NCBI GenBank assembly: GCA_002345965.1
Contig: DDTF01000034.1
Coordinates: 49,450 to 113,449 of the forward strand
Reading direction: 5' to 3'
Source of the DNA: Flammeovirgaceae bacterium UBA2371
GTDB taxonomy: Bacteria > Bacteroidota > Bacteroidia > Cytophagales > Cyclobacteriaceae
Length of the DNA: 64,000 bases
Below, in pieces: positions 8,053-17,129 of this stretch (within the stretch, counting starts at the first letter, position 1; each line of letters starts with the position of its first letter). A program made the position numbers and the translations under genes. The notes beneath the pieces are model-generated. The model ran no database searches. It had not been told where the DNA came from and saw only the letters and a program-made list of their open reading frames with translations.

Positions 8053-8889
8053 ATGAAAAGAGTAGTTTTAGTGGGAATGATGTCGTTGGCTTTTATGATG
8101 GGTTGTGAAGACACAACAGGAATTTCAGAACAGGAGGCAGAAACCTCTGAAGCCGTTGCTTTTGTTGAAAGTGTATTCGCCCAGTCGTCCATAGATGTGG
8201 ACAATGCGGTGACCAATACAACCAGTAATTCCGGAAGAGGAGGTCATGGTTCGTGTTTCGGTTTCTCAGATTGTATGGTAGTGACCAAAGAGGACACTGA
8301 CGGAGGGTATCCAAAGACGATCACCCTGGATTACGGGGAGGGCTGTACAAGCAATGAGGTGACCAAGTCGGGTAAGATAGTGACTAACGTTACCGGATCA
8401 AAGAAAGAAACTGGATCGCAGCGCATTGTCAATTATGATAATTATTCAGTTAACGGGTATGTCTTTAACGGCACAGAAACCTATACCTATAATGGTAATG
8501 GTACGTATGCCGTTGCCATGATCAATGGTACTATCGTAACGCCAGATGGGGAAGAGATAACTTGGTTGCACGACAAAGTGCGCACGCAAATTGCTGGAGC
8601 CAATACGGAAGATCATGATGACGATGGGTTTGAGACTACTGGTACTTCCAATGGCGTGTCCAAAGAGGGAGTATTTTACCAACGTGAAATTACCAGTCCG
8701 CTGGTAACCTATGCCAGCTGTTTTTGGATCATGAGTGGGGTGGTAGAAAATACTGTTGGAGATGTGACTTACTCCATCGATTTTGGTGATGGCACCTGCG
8801 ATGATGTGGCTACCCGAACTCAGGATGGTGTGACTGAGGAATTTACACTGGACTTCAAGATGAAAAAATCACGGAGAGGACATAAATAA
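8053..8889 (+). CDS. Lipoprotein of unknown function, probable LytTR target
   Basis: A 278-residue protein with a lipoprotein signal (MMGC lipobox, Cys18), then an acidic low-complexity linker and a Gly/His-rich patch (GRGGHGSC). The mature part is beta-rich with several paired cysteines, repeated DYGEGCTSNEV / DFGDGTCDDV motifs and a basic tail (KKSRRGHK). The two DxGxGC motifs look like an internal duplication and could bind calcium, though that is inference. I do not recognise the family. It sits alone between two terminators and has the best copy of the TTGGTTGA repeats upstream. Confidence 0.8.
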   Translation: MKRVVLVGMMSLAFMMGCEDTTGISEQEAETSEAVAFVESVFAQSSIDVDNAVTNTTSNSGRGGHGSCFGFSDCMVVTKEDTDGGYPKTITLDYGEGCTSNEVTKSGKIVTNVTGSKKETGSQRIVNYDNYSVNGYVFNGTETYTYNGNGTYAVAMINGTIVTPDGEEITWLHDKVRTQIAGANTEDHDDDGFETTGTSNGVSKEGVFYQREITSPLVTYASCFWIMSGVVENTVGDVTYSIDFGDGTCDDVATRTQDGVTEEFTLDFKMKKSRRGHK

Positions 8890-8914
8890 TTGTAGTTGGT
8901 TGTGTTGTTGGGTG

Positions 8915-8948
8915 GCGGTTCGGAGTGTGAATTCCGAACCGCTTTTTT
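8915..8948. terminator. Terminator between convergent genes
   Basis: GCGGTTCGGA pairs perfectly with TCCGAACCGC across an eight-base loop, followed by T6. It serves the plus-strand lipoprotein gene; the minus-strand gene ends at 8950, right beside it. Confidence 0.9.
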
Positions 8949-8949
8949 A

Positions 8950-9618
8950 TTAGTCTGCTCTAAAAAAGCGATTGAGTAAACTCAGTAACTCAGGAGCACT
9001 CAAATAGTACATTACGCGGTAATACTTTTCATTGAACCGCGTCAGTGTAGCATAATAATCAGGCTCTGTCAGGCTGTATTTTTTCATCAGAGATGCCTTG
9101 GTATCTGGATTGTTGATCACTACCTCCACGTAGGTTTGCACACGGGCTTGTTCATTGTCAAAACGATGCAGCTTGATTTTCTCTTTCTTGCCTTGTGAAA
9201 AGTAAAAGGGGAGTTTCCTGTTGGCCTTTTGCAGCTCTTGGATTCGCTCGGAGAAAAGCATTTCGTAATAATCTTCTGGTAGCTCATCCTGGATAATCAC
9301 CGTATTCAATACCGTTATTGATTCTTTCATAATGACCACACTGGCCTCCCAGGCATGGAGGGGAATTTCCATTGTATGGTAGCCAATGTAAGAAAATACC
9401 AGTGTATCCGAAGGCTGAGCTGTTATGCTGAACTGACCGGTATGATCGGTAATCGTTCCCCGAAGGGTATGTTTGATTTGAATGTTGACATAAGGAAGAG
9501 GAGCAAAGCGAGCAGAGTCTACAACAATACCGTTAACTATTTGCTGTGCCTTGACTTCCAGGCTGAAAGCAAGGCCAACTGCCAAAGAGATGATGAATAG
9601 CTTTTTCAATGAAGGCAA
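8950..9618 (-). CDS. Secreted carboxypeptidase-regulatory-like domain protein
   Basis: A 222-residue protein with a signal peptide (about 1-24, ending VKAQ) and an N-terminal CarboxypepD_reg-like beta-sandwich (about 25-110). The domain pattern is typical: VNGIVVDSARFAPLPYVNIQI, then a GTITDHTGQFSI turn and FSYIGYHTMEI. This domain normally opens TonB-dependent receptors, but here it stands before a short charged C-terminal part (about 115-222) with no barrel. It may be a periplasmic or surface binding protein. Function is not known. Confidence 0.85.
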   Translation of the reverse strand: MPSLKKLFIISLAVGLAFSLEVKAQQIVNGIVVDSARFAPLPYVNIQIKHTLRGTITDHTGQFSITAQPSDTLVFSYIGYHTMEIPLHAWEASVVIMKESITVLNTVIIQDELPEDYYEMLFSERIQELQKANRKLPFYFSQGKKEKIKLHRFDNEQARVQTYVEVVINNPDTKASLMKKYSLTEPDYYATLTRFNEKYYRVMYYLSAPELLSLLNRFFRAD

Positions 9619-9697
9619 GGTATCCTGATATTATGAAAACAGTGAATAAGATATAGGATACCAAATTAATTTCACCAGCTTTCCTACCACTACCATT

Positions 9698-9720
9698 TAT
9701 CCTTCAACGAAGGAAGGATA
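9698..9720. repeat. Inverted repeat in the divergent region before the CHAT gene
   Basis: TATCCTTC and GAAGGATA are perfect inverted copies across a seven-base loop. There is no T run, so it is more likely an operator or chance than a terminator. Confidence 0.3.
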
Positions 9721-9817
9721 TTACACAATTAAAAAAATATGGTTTAGGCATTGATCCAATCATAGCGTTATTTCACTTTAAGATGAGTTATTGATTATTT
9801 GTCTTTATTTTTATCGA

Positions 9818-12800
9818 ATGGGTCTGTTGTTAAAACGATATGTTTTGAGCTGTTTGTGTCTGATAGCTATGACAGCTTGGGGTCAGGATAAAAAAGCCTA
9901 TACCCTCGCGGTAACTTCTTTCGCGCAAGGTGAGTCGAATGCCCTGCTGGTACTGGAATCTGAAAACCTGAAGTTCAACTTCTCGGTAACCGGAGATCCA
10001 TTTAACACTATGGAATTGCCAGGGAGGCTGGTGGTACTTGCGTCCAGGGATTCACTCCCGGGTGCTGATGACCAGATGCTGTTGGATTCGCTGTGTACCA
10101 TTCCTCAATATTCATACGGGGAAAGGCCCATACATCATCAACTACAAGCAGGCGCCTACTATGTGATCAGTACGTTTTATGCTAAAGACCAAAATGCCTT
10201 TCAAGCGCAAAGCAATTCAGTGGCTGTGCCCGTGCGCGTAGTAGGTTTCAAAACCAGAGTAACCAGTGCCTGGTTCTCTTATTTGAAAACATCCGCATAC
10301 AGTGAGGAGACTGCGCTTCACCTTGAATTGGAAATGGAACTCGGTTGCTGTGCACAAGCCCTGGGTAATTTCAACAGCCAATGGGAAATCGGTGTAGCGG
10401 AACGGAAAAATTCCAAACCCAAAGTCATTCATACCTTCTACCGCGAAGATGCTTTGAAAGAGGGAGTGTATCGCATTACCTTGGACGAATCACTTTGGAA
10501 TGAAGTGACATTTTCCAAATACAAATACATTACTGTCCGATTAACCTCTGCCTATTTTGCTGAGGGGTACCGGCAAGTACCCGATTGGGAAGTACAGCTG
10601 CCCATCAGTGTAATTACCGACATCAATCAACTGAATGCAGAGCGGAGAAAACAATACCCCTTTCTTACTTATGGCAGCTACCTCCTTTCCGAAGCAGAGA
10701 TGCTCAAGGTACCTGTAGACCAATTGTATGAAGACGCAAAAGTATTTTACAAGCAGGTGCATTCGGTGCTCACAGCCGTGCAGCAGCGCGACCTCCGTGT
10801 GGCTTTACAATATGCAGATAGTGCATTTGCGTTTGCGGGTAGCAACAAGGCAGCAGCATTGCTTTTTATTGAACCCGGTATAGTATCCTCCTTGTATTCA
10901 GGAATTTTTAAGTGGGGGGAAACCCATCCAATGTTTACAGAAGAGGACCGAAAGGGTGTCAATTTCAGATTGGGAGAAGCGATGAAAATGGAAGACCTGA
11001 TCAAAACAGGTTATGATACGCTGGTAGCCAAAATTTTACCTGATAGCTTATGGCTGCTCGATGACATGGAGCAAAGTGGGTTCTATGGAAATAAAATTGC
11101 TTTCTCCAATGATAACCTCACTTCGCTACCCGTGGTATGGAAGGAGCACACCGTGCCGGCACTGAAGCATTTTATTCGGGTAGCAGATTATGAATCGGCA
11201 GACCTGATCATCAGCGCAGCCAATGAACACATTAACCTCGTACTTCCGCTTTGGGAAACACTTACTTCCGATACCATTTTTAAAAGCAGCTTCAGGCATC
11301 TTGCCAATACCTTGAGTGAGTCCAATGGAATGCAGGATTTTGAAATCGCGAAGCTTAAGTATTATGTAGAAACGGGTTTGTTCATTGAAGGTGAGCATGC
11401 TGTGCGGGATGCTGCGCTAGCCTATGTCTGTGGGTATCAATTTGCTCCATTGTCTTTTTGGAAGGAAGTTGGTCTTTTTTATGAATCTCAGGGTGCCTAT
11501 TCAAAAGCAGATTCACTCTATGTGCTGTGTGATGCATATGTGCAAAGTGAGATGGATAAATTCAAGGGCAAGTCACTTGCTCAACTGAAGTTGAAAGGAA
11601 GGAATCAGGATTTGTTGCAGGCCAAACTTCAGGTGCCGGTGAAGAAGGACAACTCCGTGGCCAAATTACTTGAAGAGATACGTACTGATGACAATGCACT
11701 ATTGGCTTACTGGGAGCTGTTGAGCAGCAGGGAGCTGGCGCAAAAGCTGGGGTTCCTGGGCAGTGAAATTTATGACAACTTTTATTGGAATCAGATCAAA
11801 CAACTGAAAACACAACAAGAGTACTTTCTGGCCAACGACTGGATGAAGGAACTAGCTTTTCTGCTGGGACGAGATGATCGGTTGGAGCAGTCGCTTTTCC
11901 TTTATCAGGAACTATTTGTTATTGAAAACCTGAGGGCTTTGGCTTTTAGATTGGGATTTTCTGAGCAGGCCCAACTTTACTATTCGCAAAAACAACAGGA
12001 AACCTTCAGTAGGTTTTTAAACGTATTCAATGCGTATCGTGAAAACGGGGACCCTGAAATTATCAACAAGCTGATGGAGACCTGTCTCCATCAGGCGCTG
12101 TTTCAGCACGCGTACATCCTTAGAGGAAATTACAACTTGTTATATGATATCAACCGGTCTACTGACCCACAGGTAGAGCGATTGGCGATTGAATGGCAGG
12201 TGCTGCGTGAATACCTCAACGAATTGTACATCAAAGAAGAACCGGATAAGGCAGGGATGGTTCTAGTGAAAAACAGAATAATAGAAGTAGAGAAGAAGTT
12301 GGTGCGGCAAGCGCGCGATACTGAAAGCATGCGGTATGATTATATTCCCCCCACGGATTCTCTGCGCAAGCAGTTGAAGGCGGAGGAAGCGGGAGTGGAG
12401 ATTATTCGTTATCAGGAAAATCATAAATCCTACTACGGTAAGAAGATAAAATATGCGGCATTGATTGTAAAGCAATCGGGACCTATTGAAGTGGTTGTAT
12501 TTCCTGAAGAGGGAGAGAGCATGGAAGGGCGACACTTCAAACGCTACCGCAACAGCATTCAGTTTAAACTGAAAGATGAAAATTCATTTAAAGTATATTG
12601 GCAGCCGCTGGCCGATGCCTTACAAGGCATAAAGAAAGTATACTATGCACCGGATGGTATTTTTCATTTGATCAACCCCAATACTTTATTCAATAGTGAA
12701 TCCAATAAGTACTTACTGGACGAAGTAGCGATCAGGATGGTGCCCACCATTGCTGAAATACACACAGAACAACCTGTCGCCATCGCTACAGCTACATTGT

Positions 12801-13510
12801 TGGGTAACCCTGTCTACGGGGAGGGGCAGGTGCTAACCCAGGGGGACACCCTTCGCACTTCACGTGAATTCTTTTCGCGACAACCCATCGCGGCATTGCC
12901 AGGCACCAAGACGGAAGTGGAAACAATCAGCAAGCTATTTGACCAATACAATGCAAACACAACTTTGTTGACGGGAACGCGTGCTTCCAAACAAAAGCTT
13001 TTTGAAAATAACAATGTGGATGTCATGCACATTGCTACACACGGTTTTTGGATAGACAAACCAGTGTCGCAGTCAGGCTATTACAATTTGTTTGAAACCA
13101 TGTCCAGTTCTGGTCTGGTGCTGGCAGGCGCCCAAAAGAAATTAGCTAATGGTGGCTTTAGCCTGGCGCCTCAGGGAATACTCACTTCTGCAGAAATACA
13201 GGACATGAATTTATTTGGCTCACGGCTGGTGGTGCTTTCTGCCTGTGAAACAGGGCTGGGAGAAGTGGTTCCAGGTGAGGGACTTTTTGGTTTGAAGCGG
13301 GCACTGCAAAAAGCAGGGGTGCAAAGCCTGATCACCTCGCTTTGGAAGGTAGACGATGAAGCCACCATGCAGTTTATGACCTTGTTTTATGGCCAGCTGA
13401 TGAAGTCGCAATCTTTGTCAGGTTCATTTCACGAAGCGATGACAAGCCTGAAAGAAAAGTACCCGGAACCCTACTACTGGGGTGCATTTGTGCTCACCAA
13501 CAACCGATAA
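9818..13510 (+). CDS. Large secreted CHAT-domain (caspase-like) protein
   Basis: I place the start at ATG 9818 (1230 residues), which gives a clean signal peptide ending TAWGQ; the upstream TTG at 9791 would only add nine residues. The middle (about 250-800) is helical, with tetratricopeptide-like stretches such as ALQYADSAFAFAGSNKAAAL. The C-terminal 300 residues are a CHAT domain, a clan CD cysteine peptidase fold, with catalytic His1075 in HIATHG and Cys1143 in LSACETGLG, followed by LFGLKRALQKAGVQSLI and SLWKVDDEAT. Both dyad residues are present, so it may be an active envelope or extracellular protease. It stands alone with no effector-like partner; its substrate is unknown. Confidence 0.88.
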   Translation: MGLLLKRYVLSCLCLIAMTAWGQDKKAYTLAVTSFAQGESNALLVLESENLKFNFSVTGDPFNTMELPGRLVVLASRDSLPGADDQMLLDSLCTIPQYSYGERPIHHQLQAGAYYVISTFYAKDQNAFQAQSNSVAVPVRVVGFKTRVTSAWFSYLKTSAYSEETALHLELEMELGCCAQALGNFNSQWEIGVAERKNSKPKVIHTFYREDALKEGVYRITLDESLWNEVTFSKYKYITVRLTSAYFAEGYRQVPDWEVQLPISVITDINQLNAERRKQYPFLTYGSYLLSEAEMLKVPVDQLYEDAKVFYKQVHSVLTAVQQRDLRVALQYADSAFAFAGSNKAAALLFIEPGIVSSLYSGIFKWGETHPMFTEEDRKGVNFRLGEAMKMEDLIKTGYDTLVAKILPDSLWLLDDMEQSGFYGNKIAFSNDNLTSLPVVWKEHTVPALKHFIRVADYESADLIISAANEHINLVLPLWETLTSDTIFKSSFRHLANTLSESNGMQDFEIAKLKYYVETGLFIEGEHAVRDAALAYVCGYQFAPLSFWKEVGLFYESQGAYSKADSLYVLCDAYVQSEMDKFKGKSLAQLKLKGRNQDLLQAKLQVPVKKDNSVAKLLEEIRTDDNALLAYWELLSSRELAQKLGFLGSEIYDNFYWNQIKQLKTQQEYFLANDWMKELAFLLGRDDRLEQSLFLYQELFVIENLRALAFRLGFSEQAQLYYSQKQQETFSRFLNVFNAYRENGDPEIINKLMETCLHQALFQHAYILRGNYNLLYDINRSTDPQVERLAIEWQVLREYLNELYIKEEPDKAGMVLVKNRIIEVEKKLVRQARDTESMRYDYIPPTDSLRKQLKAEEAGVEIIRYQENHKSYYGKKIKYAALIVKQSGPIEVVVFPEEGESMEGRHFKRYRNSIQFKLKDENSFKVYWQPLADALQGIKKVYYAPDGIFHLINPNTLFNSESNKYLLDEVAIRMVPTIAEIHTEQPVAIATATLLGNPVYGEGQVLTQGDTLRTSREFFSRQPIAALPGTKTEVETISKLFDQYNANTTLLTGTRASKQKLFENNNVDVMHIATHGFWIDKPVSQSGYYNLFETMSSSGLVLAGAQKKLANGGFSLAPQGILTSAEIQDMNLFGSRLVVLSACETGLGEVVPGEGLFGLKRALQKAGVQSLITSLWKVDDEATMQFMTLFYGQLMKSQSLSGSFHEAMTSLKEKYPEPYYWGAFVLTNNR

Positions 13511-13572
13511 CCATCAAGTTCAGATATCACCACTCAGTGTCATGGTGAACTAACTTTTGCTTATGGCTTGCA

Positions 13573-14013
13573 CTACTTCTTTTCGCTGCAATTGAACATC
13601 CATTGGATACCGAACTTATCGGTACAACTTCCAAAGTAGTCACCCCAAAACATGTCCTGTAAGTCCATTGTTACCTGGCCTCCAGCCGAAAGCGCATCAA
13701 ATAACCGTCTGGTCTCTTTGCGGGTATCTGGCTGCAGGTTGATGTAAACATTATTTCCTTTGTTCAGTTTAAATCCCATGCTTTCTGGTGCATCGGTACC
13801 CATGAGAGCGTGATTTCCCAATATCTTCAACTCTACATGCATCACCAGGTTTTTATCTTCTTCAGCCAACGGAGGCATGCCTTCTTGCGGAGGGATATCC
13901 CCCATGCGCATTATGCCTTCACCAAAGAAAGTTCCGCCAAATACTGATTTGTAAAAGTTGAAAGCCTCTTCAGTGTTGCGATCAAAATTCAGGTATGTAC
14001 TTACACTTGCCAT
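13573..14013 (-). CDS. PhnB-like VOC-fold protein
   Basis: A 146-residue cytoplasmic protein of the vicinal-oxygen-chelate superfamily, PhnB/3-demethylubiquinone-methyltransferase-like branch. Typical features are STYLNFDRNTEEAFNFYKSVFGG at the start, LMGTDAPES in the middle and MFWGDYFGSCTDKFGIQWMFN near the end. Members are often annotated as glyoxalase-like, but most have no proven reaction. The gene converges with the CHAT gene, 62 bases away. Confidence 0.87.
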   Translation of the reverse strand: MASVSTYLNFDRNTEEAFNFYKSVFGGTFFGEGIMRMGDIPPQEGMPPLAEEDKNLVMHVELKILGNHALMGTDAPESMGFKLNKGNNVYINLQPDTRKETRRLFDALSAGGQVTMDLQDMFWGDYFGSCTDKFGIQWMFNCSEKK

Positions 14014-14150
14014 AGTAATTGTTATTTTGAGTTGTAGTTTTAGTTAACACAAAAATGAGCTTTGGCTGCCAGAACCTGTGGGTATGATAATGACAATAAA
14101 AGTGCCTATTGCGACAAACCAATCATTGTACCTGATTGAAATACTTCCAG

Positions 14151-14744
14151 CTAGTTGTTCTTGGCTGGAGGGGTAATCATGATATGCGCCCTGTGCGTTC
14201 CCGGATCCATGATCCACGGCATGCCAGGAGCAGCCGGCTTCAGAGGCAATCCGGTACTTTCGGAAGTGGCAAAGGGTATATACACGACAGAACGCAAATT
14301 GGCTCCCGTTACTTCTCCGGTTACCACGTTGAAAACTTCATCAGGGCCAGACAATACAAACAAACTGGAGTTCTGGGGAATATTCAACTTGCCTGCCTTT
14401 ACTTCTTCTTCGCGTATGTCAAAAATCTCCTTAAAGCTTTTACCTTCTTGCTTCAGCTCTCTGCCTCTGGCCATGAAGGAATCCAGCGCTTTATAATAAC
14501 AGGCCACGTTAAATCCTTTTTGATTGGGATCATCAGCAAGGCATATCAGGTCATTGCTACCTGGACGCAGTACGATAAAATCACCTTTATCAGAATAACC
14601 ATAGATCATCACCCCATTACGCATTTCTTCTGGGGCTGCCATTACCGCAGCTTTCATCTGCGCTTCTTTGCTAGGCACTTTGCTTTGTGCAAATAGACCG
14701 GGCTGTAGGAGCAAACAAGCGAGTACTAATAATATATGCTTCAT
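14151..14744 (-). CDS. Secreted hypothetical protein
   Basis: A 197-residue protein with a Sec signal peptide (LLVLACLLLQPGLFAQ) and no membrane segment after it. The body mixes short strands and charged helices and ends in an HIMITPP segment. I do not recognise the family and see no enzyme motif. It is divergent from the LiaF-like operon, sharing a 204-base region that holds the GTTYACCTAC direct repeats, so it may belong to the same regulon. Confidence 0.75.
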   Translation of the reverse strand: MKHILLVLACLLLQPGLFAQSKVPSKEAQMKAAVMAAPEEMRNGVMIYGYSDKGDFIVLRPGSNDLICLADDPNQKGFNVACYYKALDSFMARGRELKQEGKSFKEIFDIREEEVKAGKLNIPQNSSLFVLSGPDEVFNVVTGEVTGANLRSVVYIPFATSESTGLPLKPAAPGMPWIMDPGTHRAHIMITPPAKNN

Positions 14745-14840
14745 GGCTTTAATGGGATAGATGGATACAATGGACTAAAAATTGAACCTTGAAGTTAAGG
14801 TAATTCTGTAAAGAATTCAATGGGCGAATGCCCGGGACTG

Positions 14841-14871
14841 GTTTACCTACGCAATTCGGGTGTTCACCTAC
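14841..14871 (+). promoter_or_regulatory. Candidate LytTR direct-repeat site before the second LytS/LytTR operon
   Basis: GTTTACCTAC (14841-14850) and GTTCACCTAC (14862-14871) match at nine of ten bases and start 21 bp apart, about 108 bp before the ATG at 14949. The operon downstream encodes its own LytTR regulator, which suggests autoregulation. Confidence 0.6.
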
Positions 14872-14948
14872 TTTTGGCCCGAGGTGGCCTTTTTACCATT
14901 GTAGGGTGGGTCACTGCAATCTACTTTTGATCAAAACATTAAGAAATC

Positions 14949-15722
14949 ATGGAAACATACAACAAGAGAAACGAAGACAATTTTGTATCCAACAACAATT
15001 CCGGGAAAATACTTTCGGGTGTTATAGTAGTGGTAGTTGGAAGTGTTCTGCTGGCCAATAAGCTGGGAGCTGAAATACCTCGTTGGGTGATCAGTTGGGA
15101 AATGCTGGTTATTACCATCGGATTTTACATAGGCGCCAAACACAACTTCAGGAGCTGGGGTTGGGTCATTCCGGTGTTAATCGGTTCTGTTTTTCTTTTA
15201 GATCGCATCGTGCCGGATCTGAATTTCAGGCCCTACTTCTGGCCGGTAGCCATCATTGCAGCAGGATTGTACATCATCTTCAATCCAAGGTCTAGTTTTG
15301 GCGGACGCAGAGGGTGGCGCAATACCGGATGGACCAGCGGAACTTCTGCGGGGGCGGCAGGTCAAATCAATGAAGATCGGGAAGATTATCTGGATTCTGT
15401 TTCCATCTTTGGTGGGGTAGAGAAGAACATTGTAACCAAAGATTTTAAGGGGGGAGAAGTGACTACATTTTTTGGTGGATCGTCTATCAACATGAGCCAG
15501 GCCGACATCAAAGACAGGGCCGTATTGGAGCTTACCCAGGTGTTTGGTGGTGCGCAGCTGATCATTCCTGCCAACTGGAAGTTGCAGTCTGAAGTGGTTT
15601 CCATCTTTGGAGGCATAGAGGACAAAAGAGTTTATCAAAAGGATAAGGAGACCGACCCTGTGAAAACACTGGTACTAAAAGGTACTTCCATCTTTGGAGG
15701 TATTGAGATAAAGAGTTTTTGA
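14949..15722 (+). CDS. LiaF-like membrane protein (cell-wall stress type)
   Basis: A 257-residue protein with four predicted membrane segments (about 19-110), in the LiaI/LiaF-like arrangement, then a C-terminal beta-helix-like domain (about 140-257) with a recurring FGG motif: SIFGGV, TFFGGSS, VFGGAQ, SIFGGIED, SIFGGIE. This matches LiaF-like proteins that restrain envelope-stress two-component systems in Firmicutes. Here it begins an operon with a LytS kinase and a LytTR regulator, so a role as regulator or output of that system is likely, though unproven in Bacteroidota. Confidence 0.85.
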   Translation: METYNKRNEDNFVSNNNSGKILSGVIVVVVGSVLLANKLGAEIPRWVISWEMLVITIGFYIGAKHNFRSWGWVIPVLIGSVFLLDRIVPDLNFRPYFWPVAIIAAGLYIIFNPRSSFGGRRGWRNTGWTSGTSAGAAGQINEDREDYLDSVSIFGGVEKNIVTKDFKGGEVTTFFGGSSINMSQADIKDRAVLELTQVFGGAQLIIPANWKLQSEVVSIFGGIEDKRVYQKDKETDPVKTLVLKGTSIFGGIEIKSF

Positions 15723-15747
15723 AATACAGATTAGAAAAGTAAGTTTT

Positions 15748-16104
15748 ATGAATTGGTATATTGCAAAAGTGGTATTCAACATCATCAGCGGGCAAGGAGA
15801 TCACAAGCCCCAGTTTGATGAACAATACCGACTGGTAAGGGCAGAGACTTTAAGTGAAGCTTTTCAAAAAGCACAGCAAATTGGTGTTAACGAAGAGGAG
15901 TTGTTGTGGAACGATAAGAAGGAGTTGGTGAGATGGGATTTTGTGGGCATCTCTGAATTGTATCCCGTCAATGAATTGAGAGATGGGATGGAACTGTTTT
16001 CCTGCATCCACGAAGAAGCAGATGGTCAATCTTATTTGGAAATTGTGAAGCTAAAGTCTGCCTATGTACAAAGTAAGTTGGAAGAGGTAGAACAAAGTGC
16101 ATGA
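15748..16104 (+). CDS. DUF4288 domain protein
   Basis: A 118-residue soluble protein. The opening NWYIAKVVFNI, the FDEQYRLVRAETLSEAFQKA segment and WDFVGISELYPV fit DUF4288, a small alpha/beta family of unknown function. It lies 25 bases after the LiaF-like gene and its stop overlaps the kinase start by four bases (ATGA), so it is part of the signalling operon and its product may act with the kinase. Confidence 0.8.
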   Translation: MNWYIAKVVFNIISGQGDHKPQFDEQYRLVRAETLSEAFQKAQQIGVNEEELLWNDKKELVRWDFVGISELYPVNELRDGMELFSCIHEEADGQSYLEIVKLKSAYVQSKLEEVEQSA

Positions 16105-17129
16105 AGAATCAAAACAACAAGATCGCATTATTAGAAATTTCCTGGTGGTTGACCTGGACGATACTGCAGGCATCAGCGTTGAATCTGGCTGGCTTCAGCT
16201 GGGGCATCAGTGCTACAGACGCCATCTTTTCTAATTTTGTGCTGGGTTGGGAGGGATACGCCATTATTCTTATGCTTAAGTTTTATCAACCCGATAAATC
16301 GAAGCTTTATTATCTGTTGTTGTGGAGTGCAGCCCTGGCGGGAATTTGTGTTTTGGTGATTGAGTTTGGTTTGGCCATTGTGTTTGAAGGCAATACCACC
16401 TATCTCCAGTTCCTGGACAACACAGCATTGCTGCGATTTGGTTTCTCTTTCCTGATGCTGGCCTTTATCTCCATATTGGGATGGGTATGGTTCTATTTGC
16501 AAACACAACAAAAGAATGAAATCCGAAAGGCAGATGTAGACAAAATGTCGAAGGAAGCGGAGTTGTACAGCCTGCGCCAGCAATTGCAACCTCATTTTCT
16601 TTTTAATAGTCTGAACTCCATCAATGCCTTGATAGGTGCCGACCCTGCAAAGGCACGCACCATGGTGCAGCAACTTTCTGATTTCTTCAGAGGTACCCTG
16701 AGAAGACAGGAGTCGCACCGCGTAACTTTTTCAGAAGAACTGGATCAACTCAAACTGTACCTGGAGATTGAGAAGGTGCGATTTGGCCATCGGCTTAAAA
16801 CAGAGATCATTCATGATGATGCTTCACCACAGATGATGATTCCTTCCCTGTTGCTTCAGCCTGTGGTGGAGAATGCCATTAAGTTTGGACTTTATGATGT
16901 CACCGGTGATGTCCTGCTAAGTGTTCACGCTGAGGTCAAAAATGATTATTTGATGGTGTGTGTAGAAAACCCGTTTGATCCTGACACCGTACCACCTAAA
17001 GGTACCGGTTTTGGATTGACATCCATTGAGCGGAGATTGTATTTGCTTTATGGACGTAATGATTTGCTAACAACAGAGAAAACGAATTCAAAATTTAGAA
17101 CATGTCTTCAGATTCCTCAAATAAAATGA
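16101..17129 (+). CDS. LytS/YehU-type sensor histidine kinase
   Basis: A 342-residue membrane kinase with four hydrophobic segments in the first 135 residues, no large sensor loop, a short coiled linker and a His_kinase domain with phosphoacceptor H165 in LQPHFLFNSLNSI. The HATPase part has PVVENAIKFG (N box) and GTGFGLTSIERRL (G box). Its start overlaps DUF4288 and its stop overlaps the response regulator start, four bases each, so three genes are translationally coupled. The likely signal is envelope state relayed through the LiaF-like protein (inference). Confidence 0.93.
   Translation: MKNQNNKIALLEISWWLTWTILQASALNLAGFSWGISATDAIFSNFVLGWEGYAIILMLKFYQPDKSKLYYLLLWSAALAGICVLVIEFGLAIVFEGNTTYLQFLDNTALLRFGFSFLMLAFISILGWVWFYLQTQQKNEIRKADVDKMSKEAELYSLRQQLQPHFLFNSLNSINALIGADPAKARTMVQQLSDFFRGTLRRQESHRVTFSEELDQLKLYLEIEKVRFGHRLKTEIIHDDASPQMMIPSLLLQPVVENAIKFGLYDVTGDVLLSVHAEVKNDYLMVCVENPFDPDTVPPKGTGFGLTSIERRLYLLYGRNDLLTTEKTNSKFRTCLQIPQIK

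Noticed and set aside
13511..13572. Terminator between the CHAT and PhnB-like genes
   Set aside because: Only broken short pairings (AGTT/AACT, CACCA/TGGTG) are seen, too weak to annotate.
14136..14696. A 186-residue plus-strand frame opposite the secreted hypothetical
   Set aside because: It is antisense to a protein with a clear signal peptide and shows no recognisable domain.
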